Assembly: GCA_903952205.1 (NCBI GenBank) | Contig: CAJBEZ010000099.1 | Coordinates: 62,001-126,000, forward strand | DNA from: an uncultured Desulfomonile sp. | Lineage (GTDB): Bacteria; Desulfobacterota; Desulfomonilia; Desulfomonilales; Desulfomonilaceae | Direction of reading: 5' to 3' | DNA length: 64,000 nt | The notes under the pieces: model-generated | Told to the model about the DNA's origin: nothing | The model's database searches: none | Seen by the model: only the letters and a program-made list of their open reading frames with translations | Translations under genes and position numbers: made by a program | Shown: one piece after another, positions 59,965 through 64,000 of the stretch | Layout: each line of letters begins with the position of its first letter | Numbering within the stretch: position 1 is the stretch's first letter

Positions 59965-61257
59965 TCAGCATTCATTAAGCGTCTTTTCCACAAAATCAAG
60001 TAACGGAGAAGGACTCAAAAAAGATTCATAATCTGAACTGGTTATTTCGCTTAGTTTCCTGAACTGGTCGATGGAGTTAATGTATATTACCTTATCCAAA
60101 AGTCTCATTTCGTCACCAGCAGGATAATCAAAAAGATCTAAACTGATTACTATCTTTCCACCCATTAACGTAGCCCACCACAACACTGTCGACACGTCTG
60201 AGACAATGATTTTACTTTGAACAATGTGCCATTCCGCGATCTCGGTGGTTGGCAGAAAATCGATATCGGAAAATCGAGCACCAATTTCATCCAATATTGA
60301 CTCCCATAGGGCGTTCCCTTTTGCACTCGGATGCAATTTCATCGCATATGTATAATAAGGGTATTGGACTCGTAATGCGTCGATTGCTTCACACCATTTG
60401 CCAGAAATGTTGGAAACAACATCTTTTTTGCAAAGACCTTCTGTAAAAAGTCTTGATTCAAGGCCAATAGTTGGTAGCATTATAATCTGTTCCTTGACAT
60501 TGAATTTACCGAAAAAGAACTCAAAGACTTCCTGCCAACATTGTTTCATCGGATGATCTATTCTAAACCATGCGTTGACCTCTCTATCCTGGAGAATCTT
60601 AATTTCTGTCTCTAAATAAGCCAACCAGAAATACTTCCTTGATTGATTAAGATGTTCTAGAACCACTAGATCATATTCCCCGGTATAAAAATTCATCGCT
60701 GGCTTGAGCCTGTGCCTAATGAATAAAAGTGGCATAAGCGTAAAAACAAACCAAAACTTAATTTTGTTTCTTGTAAAATAAACAAACCTAGCCAACCACG
60801 ACCAGCGCACGATAAACGACCAAGTCTTTTGAATTTGATCTATGCCAAACGCATGTCGCGCTTTGTAATCATCGGAATGAGAAACCTCCGTACGGCCAGC
60901 CAGAAAAACAAATCTGAGACAATTCGGCGCATATTCTTCGCAACAATGTAACAAATACTGACAGTCCGGCAATACATGATCGTAAAGAAAAATAGCTTTG
61001 GGGGAGTACTTTTTTAAGAGGACTAGGAATTTTTTAGGATAATAGTAGTGCATAGTAAATTTTCGGGGAGACAGGTAAACAATATGTTCTATGAAAGAAG
61101 AATTTGTCAGCTTCTTGAATCGCTCATTCTTCTCATAACTTGAATTAACCAGCAACACGACTTGATACCTTTTGCCAAGTTCCCAAGCATAGAATACCCC
61201 TGAGGTCCAAAACAAATGGATCGGTCCTGGCATCAGAAATACAATTTGGCGTTCCAT
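59965..61257 (-). CDS. Putative capsule-type glycosyltransferase or glycerophosphotransferase-like protein
   Basis: 430 residues from ATG 61257 (MERQIVFLMPGPIHLFWTSG); an upstream ATG at 61287 adds 10. The C-terminal half shows YAMKLHPSAKGN and IIVSDVSTVLWWATLMGGKI, a K-L-H-P ... S-D-x-S-T arrangement shared with capsule polysaccharide and CDP-glycerol glycerophosphotransferase-like GT-B proteins, where the SDxST loop binds the donor. The donor is not clear. It lies upstream of the cupin gene on the same strand. Confidence 0.65.
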   Translation of the reverse strand: MERQIVFLMPGPIHLFWTSGVFYAWELGKRYQVVLLVNSSYEKNERFKKLTNSSFIEHIVYLSPRKFTMHYYYPKKFLVLLKKYSPKAIFLYDHVLPDCQYLLHCCEEYAPNCLRFVFLAGRTEVSHSDDYKARHAFGIDQIQKTWSFIVRWSWLARFVYFTRNKIKFWFVFTLMPLLFIRHRLKPAMNFYTGEYDLVVLEHLNQSRKYFWLAYLETEIKILQDREVNAWFRIDHPMKQCWQEVFEFFFGKFNVKEQIIMLPTIGLESRLFTEGLCKKDVVSNISGKWCEAIDALRVQYPYYTYAMKLHPSAKGNALWESILDEIGARFSDIDFLPTTEIAEWHIVQSKIIVSDVSTVLWWATLMGGKIVISLDLFDYPAGDEMRLLDKVIYINSIDQFRKLSEITSSDYESFLSPSPLLDFVEKTLNEC

Positions 61258-61283
61258 GCAACTGCCTTTCCCTGCAGTTACCG

Positions 61284-61505
61284 TCACAAGCGCCTGGATT
61301 TAGGCCGAGATAGTATTGTTGCAAATGAAACAGCGGCTATGACTCGCTTCTTCCTCCATCCGCAGCCAAGTATCGTGAACAGCGGCCTTGCAAAATCCTC
61401 TTGACAAATCCCGACGATCTGACTTTGGTACAGTAAATATTTATGAAGAAGCCTCCCTTGCATCACGCAGATGGGGTTTTCCAAGTGAGCCATTAGGTTG
61501 TTCAT
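61284..61505 (-). pseudogene. Remnant of a sugar-phosphate isomerase/epimerase (TIM-barrel) gene
   Basis: The frame opens with NPICVMQGRLLHKYLLYQSQ and IVGICQEDFA, which mirrors the N-terminus of xylose isomerase-like TIM-barrel proteins of glycan clusters (GVMQGRLLPKY..YQ.HPV..WQ.EF). After about 40 residues the similarity stops and the frame closes after 73 codons, whereas the full protein should be about 280 residues. I read it as a decayed or deleted gene. It fills the space between the capsule-type GT and the next methyltransferase gene. Confidence 0.6.
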
Positions 61506-61511
61506 GCGAAA

Positions 61512-62372
61512 CTACTCAGCGGTTATCCCTGCTAAAAGTGTGTCACACATGCCCAACGCAGCAAGTTGTGAGCTATAGGATTCCTGCAGAGAGAGACTAT
61601 CTATGAATGCCCATTTTTTGTGACCACCGGGTTTGCCACAAGCCAACCAGTACAAATGGTTAGACAATGTGTATCTCTGCAGTTGCTTAATCCATAATAT
61701 GTTAAGCCCCTCTTGTTCTACAAGCTTTGATAAGGTTCGCTGATTAAACAAGAATAAGTGCTGACTCCAGTAAGTAAAACTCATGAAAGGCTCGCATTTG
61801 AATAACGTTAACAATGCGTCTTCTGAATTGGGCACTTCAATGATCAGTTCATCTCCAGGATTCAATAATCCAGCTAGCTGGATTATGACTAACCTTGAAT
61901 TGGGCAGGTGTTCAACCACATGGAATGCCGTGATCAAGTCAAACTTTAAACCTGAGGCGAGAACTTCACCGATTGAAGGAAATACTTGTAACCCCTCTGA
62001 TCTGAAATAATTTTGAAGTCTCAACGCCGGCTCAACCCCAGTAACACGTACTGCAACACTTCTAGCCTTGTCAAGAAATCCGCCCGGGCCACAGCCAAAA
62101 TCTAGCAACCTCTTGCCGACAAGTTTAGGTTTCAAAAAGTTGATACGACGAACATCATCCGATTCTGATTCGAGTAACCACGCTGTAATTTCAGGCAACT
62201 CATCTCCGTGCATTCCAGAATGCTCGTAGTGACAATCTTGGATATGTTCAAATGATGAAAGAAAAACCAATCCACAGTCATTACACTGAAGGACCCTCAA
62301 TTCTGGCGCATCACGGACAATCCCTCGCCGTTGTGCATTCGATGTACTCCCACAAAGATAACAAGGATTCAT
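61512..62372 (-). CDS. Class I SAM-dependent methyltransferase with N-terminal zinc-binding region
   Basis: 286 residues. The N-terminal CYLCGS ... CNDCGLVFLS is a C-x2-C/C-x2-C zinc site. KRLLDFGCGPGGFLDKARSV is the SAM loop, then FDLITAFHVVEHLPNSRLVI and GLLNPGDELIIEVPNSEDAL. It is built like the protein at 45668-46630 and probably methylates a sugar. It ends 6 bases before the remnant and starts 6 bases after the stop of the DegT gene upstream, so the two are coupled. Confidence 0.85.
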   Translation of the reverse strand: MNPCYLCGSTSNAQRRGIVRDAPELRVLQCNDCGLVFLSSFEHIQDCHYEHSGMHGDELPEITAWLLESESDDVRRINFLKPKLVGKRLLDFGCGPGGFLDKARSVAVRVTGVEPALRLQNYFRSEGLQVFPSIGEVLASGLKFDLITAFHVVEHLPNSRLVIIQLAGLLNPGDELIIEVPNSEDALLTLFKCEPFMSFTYWSQHLFLFNQRTLSKLVEQEGLNILWIKQLQRYTLSNHLYWLACGKPGGHKKWAFIDSLSLQESYSSQLAALGMCDTLLAGITAE

Positions 62373-62378
62373 TTGGTC

Positions 62379-63599
62379 CTAGCCTCTGTTGAGCCGCCTT
62401 ATCGTGCGCTTTAAAGCCAAGGCTTTGTCCTTGGCGAGATCCAAATCTCTGTAGTTAGTTTTGAACTGCATCAGCTTAGGCTGAATTTCCTCGGCGTTGG
62501 GACAGAGTCCTTTATCATACTGCAGCTTTTCATATACCCAGGGACATCTCTTTATGAAACGGCGTTCTAATATTACTGGTTCGAGATAAGGAACACTCCA
62601 TGCACCGTAAATGCCATCCCCACCTTCCTGAATGCATGCCTTCCTGAATTCTTCCCAAGAGACCCCTATCTGCTCTTGTCCTTCGTAAACAACGCCCAGC
62701 GTGTAATAGGAGTGCGTGTATCCGTCAGGAGTCCATTGCGGGATGAGGTAATCACAGGATGACATAACATCCAGAAAAATTTCCGCACTTTTAATTCGAA
62801 GATCAACAAGATATTCAATCCGTTCCAATTGCGCTAAAGCCACGGCAGCGCCAAATTCTGACAGGCGATAGTTCCAACCAAGACAATCGTGGCGTTTGTA
62901 ATTTGGGTTCTGAAATACATCCTGGTTAAGGCGAATTCTACCTTCATCCGCCCGGAGGTTTTTGAATCCGTGACCACCTAGCTTGCGTACGTTTTCTGCG
63001 TAGTTTTCGTTATTTGTTAAAATAATTCCACCCTCACCGCACGATAGATGCTTTGTGGTCTCAAAACTGTAGCTCGCCATATGACCAATTGTACCAGTCA
63101 AGCGGCCTTTGTAACGGCTCAGCATACACTGCGCATTGTCTTCAATCACGACTAGGCCGTGTCGTTCAGCGAGTTCCATAAGGGGGGCCATATCCGGCGG
63201 CAGCCCGTACAACGAAACCGGAATAATCGCTTTGGTTCGTGGTGAGACCTTACGAGCAACATCTGTTGGATCAATTGTAAACGTCTTTGGGTCAATGTCC
63301 GCATAGACAGGAACGGCGTTTGAATGAATAGTTGCTGTCGTGTCCATAATAACAGTCAATGCTGGCGAAATAACTTCATCACCTGGGCCGACCCCTGCTG
63401 CTTCCAGAGCTGCATGGAGTGTCGATGTCCCAGAGTTTAAGGCAACAGCGTACCTGATACCAAACTTCTCGGCGAATTTCTGCTCCAGTGTCCAGACCCA
63501 ACCCCCTCCAGTTGATGACCACGATTCCCCCTCGAGTACTTTCCCCAGGTAATCAATCTCATTACCCAGATATTTAGAAGGATTATTAATATTGGCCAT
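62379..63599 (-). CDS. DegT/DnrJ/EryC1/StrS family PLP-dependent sugar aminotransferase
   Basis: 406 residues. Motifs: FAEKFGIRYAVALNSGTSTL, GPGDEVISPALTVIMDTTAT, VVIEDNAQCM (PLP Asp-x2-Gln), SYSFETTKHLSCGEGGIILT with the Lys that binds PLP, then NYRLSEFGAAVALAQLERIE. The enzyme makes amino sugars from keto sugars using glutamate. It opens, within the window, the long minus-strand series that follows, just downstream of the radical SAM gene. Confidence 0.92.
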   Translation of the reverse strand: MANINNPSKYLGNEIDYLGKVLEGESWSSTGGGWVWTLEQKFAEKFGIRYAVALNSGTSTLHAALEAAGVGPGDEVISPALTVIMDTTATIHSNAVPVYADIDPKTFTIDPTDVARKVSPRTKAIIPVSLYGLPPDMAPLMELAERHGLVVIEDNAQCMLSRYKGRLTGTIGHMASYSFETTKHLSCGEGGIILTNNENYAENVRKLGGHGFKNLRADEGRIRLNQDVFQNPNYKRHDCLGWNYRLSEFGAAVALAQLERIEYLVDLRIKSAEIFLDVMSSCDYLIPQWTPDGYTHSYYTLGVVYEGQEQIGVSWEEFRKACIQEGGDGIYGAWSVPYLEPVILERRFIKRCPWVYEKLQYDKGLCPNAEEIQPKLMQFKTNYRDLDLAKDKALALKRTIRRLNRG

Positions 63600-63632
63600 T
63601 TTCTCTCCGTTTCATATATTGGACGACATGAC

Positions 63633-64000
63633 TCAATTAACAAAATGTCCAATTAGTTTCATGTCGCATTGATTAGTACATTTTATCCCTTCGGTTAGAT
63701 TAAAATGATCTTTCCGGAATTTCCTATACTTTTCGCCATTCCAGATGTCGGAGAGTGATTCTTTTCTCGCATCACCGAGAATTATTTCGTTGTTGAAATC
63801 TTCCATACACATCGTGGCCTCACCATTCGACTTGATTGTCATTGACATCCAGGGATGCTTACAAAATTCGGACCAGTGTATTGATTTAGTCCCATGAAAA
63901 TCCTTACGGTACCATTGTTGATCTTCACTTTTTAGGTAAATATAGACATCATACCCTGAAAAAGCTTGTTTAAGCAGCTCAAACTCTTTTGCCTGCTGGG
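63633..64000 (-). CDS. Radical SAM/SPASM-domain protein, C-terminal part (cut by window edge)
   Basis: The frame is open to the right edge of the window (about 122 codons seen), ending at TAA near 63633. WSEFCKHPWMSMTIKSNGE followed by ATMCMEDFNNEIILGDARKE, then SLSDIWNGEKYRKFRKDH and IKCTNQCDMK is the C-terminal iron-sulfur (SPASM/Twitch) pattern of radical SAM proteins. Cys residues are visible in EFCKHPW, ATMCMED, IKCTNQCDM. The radical SAM core CxxxCxxC lies outside the window. Function cannot be set further; such proteins occur in glycan clusters. Confidence 0.75.
   Translation of the reverse strand, partial: QQAKEFELLKQAFSGYDVYIYLKSEDQQWYRKDFHGTKSIHWSEFCKHPWMSMTIKSNGEATMCMEDFNNEIILGDARKESLSDIWNGEKYRKFRKDHFNLTEGIKCTNQCDMKLIGHFVN

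Overview
The window reads as one chromosome segment of a Gram-negative, didermic bacterium. Gene content (Wza-type outer-membrane export lipoprotein, Wzc-type tyrosine kinase, Lgt, many type II signal peptides) and the mix of exopolysaccharide genes, RAYT/REP repeats and toxin-antitoxin pairs suggest a deltaproteobacterium (Desulfobacterota, perhaps Desulfomonile- or Syntrophobacter-like). The lineage is an inference from protein flavour only.

Region 1 (1-5.2 kb) is housekeeping and envelope: the end of a YjeF-type NAD(P)H-hydrate dehydratase-like gene, tatD, a tRNA-Glu(CTC), a CpsB/YwqE-type tyrosine phosphatase, and three secreted or membrane proteins including an ankyrin-repeat/J-domain fusion.

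Region 2 (5.8-24.5 kb) is the core of an exopolysaccharide assembly machine on both strands. It holds a Wza-like exporter, small secreted proteins and lipoproteins, an OafA-type acyltransferase, a Wzx flippase, a lipocalin-like AttH/CrtC-fold protein, lgt, a condensation-fold acyltransferase-like protein, a Wzy/WaaL-type ligase-polymerase fused to a von Willebrand A domain, TPR and HEAT proteins, a Wzc-like co-polymerase/BY-kinase, and a second, kinase-less Wzz protein. The CpsB-type phosphatase of region 1 is the natural antagonist of the BY-kinase.

Region 3 (24.5-42.1 kb) is a repeat-rich island that splits the polysaccharide genes. Three interspersed repeat families fill nearly every intergenic space: A, modular and about 120-370 bp; B, a palindrome of about 115 bp; C, a short REP-like unit. 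The cargo is two coiled-coil PD-(D/E)XK-like proteins, a DUF4143 AAA ATPase, HicAB, a DUF4258 pair, a HigA-like antitoxin, a GIY-YIG protein, and a RAYT transposase whose own reading frame contains repeat C. A 195-bp MITE with a 9-bp target duplication sits inside a family A copy. WecA/TagO initiating transferase, a GT4 enzyme, a glucuronyl C5-epimerase-like protein and a bi-domain dehydrogenase are interleaved with the repeats.

Region 4 (42-64 kb) is a long minus-strand glycan cluster: AsnB, GT2/GT4/CgeB-type and other glycosyltransferases, several SAM methyltransferases (including two FkbM proteins), Wzy polymerase, cupin, DegT aminotransferase and a radical SAM/SPASM protein cut by the window edge. 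It carries an IS200-type element, two IS630-family remnants abutting the 3' end of wzy, and a decayed sugar-phosphate isomerase gene.

Together the genes support undecaprenyl-phosphate priming (WecA), repeat-unit assembly and decoration (GTs, methyltransferases, aminotransferase, AsnB, C5-epimerase, acyltransferases), flipping and polymerisation (Wzx, Wzy), and export under tyrosine-phosphorylation control (Wzc/CpsB/Wza). No computation or database search was run. All functional calls are by motif recognition.
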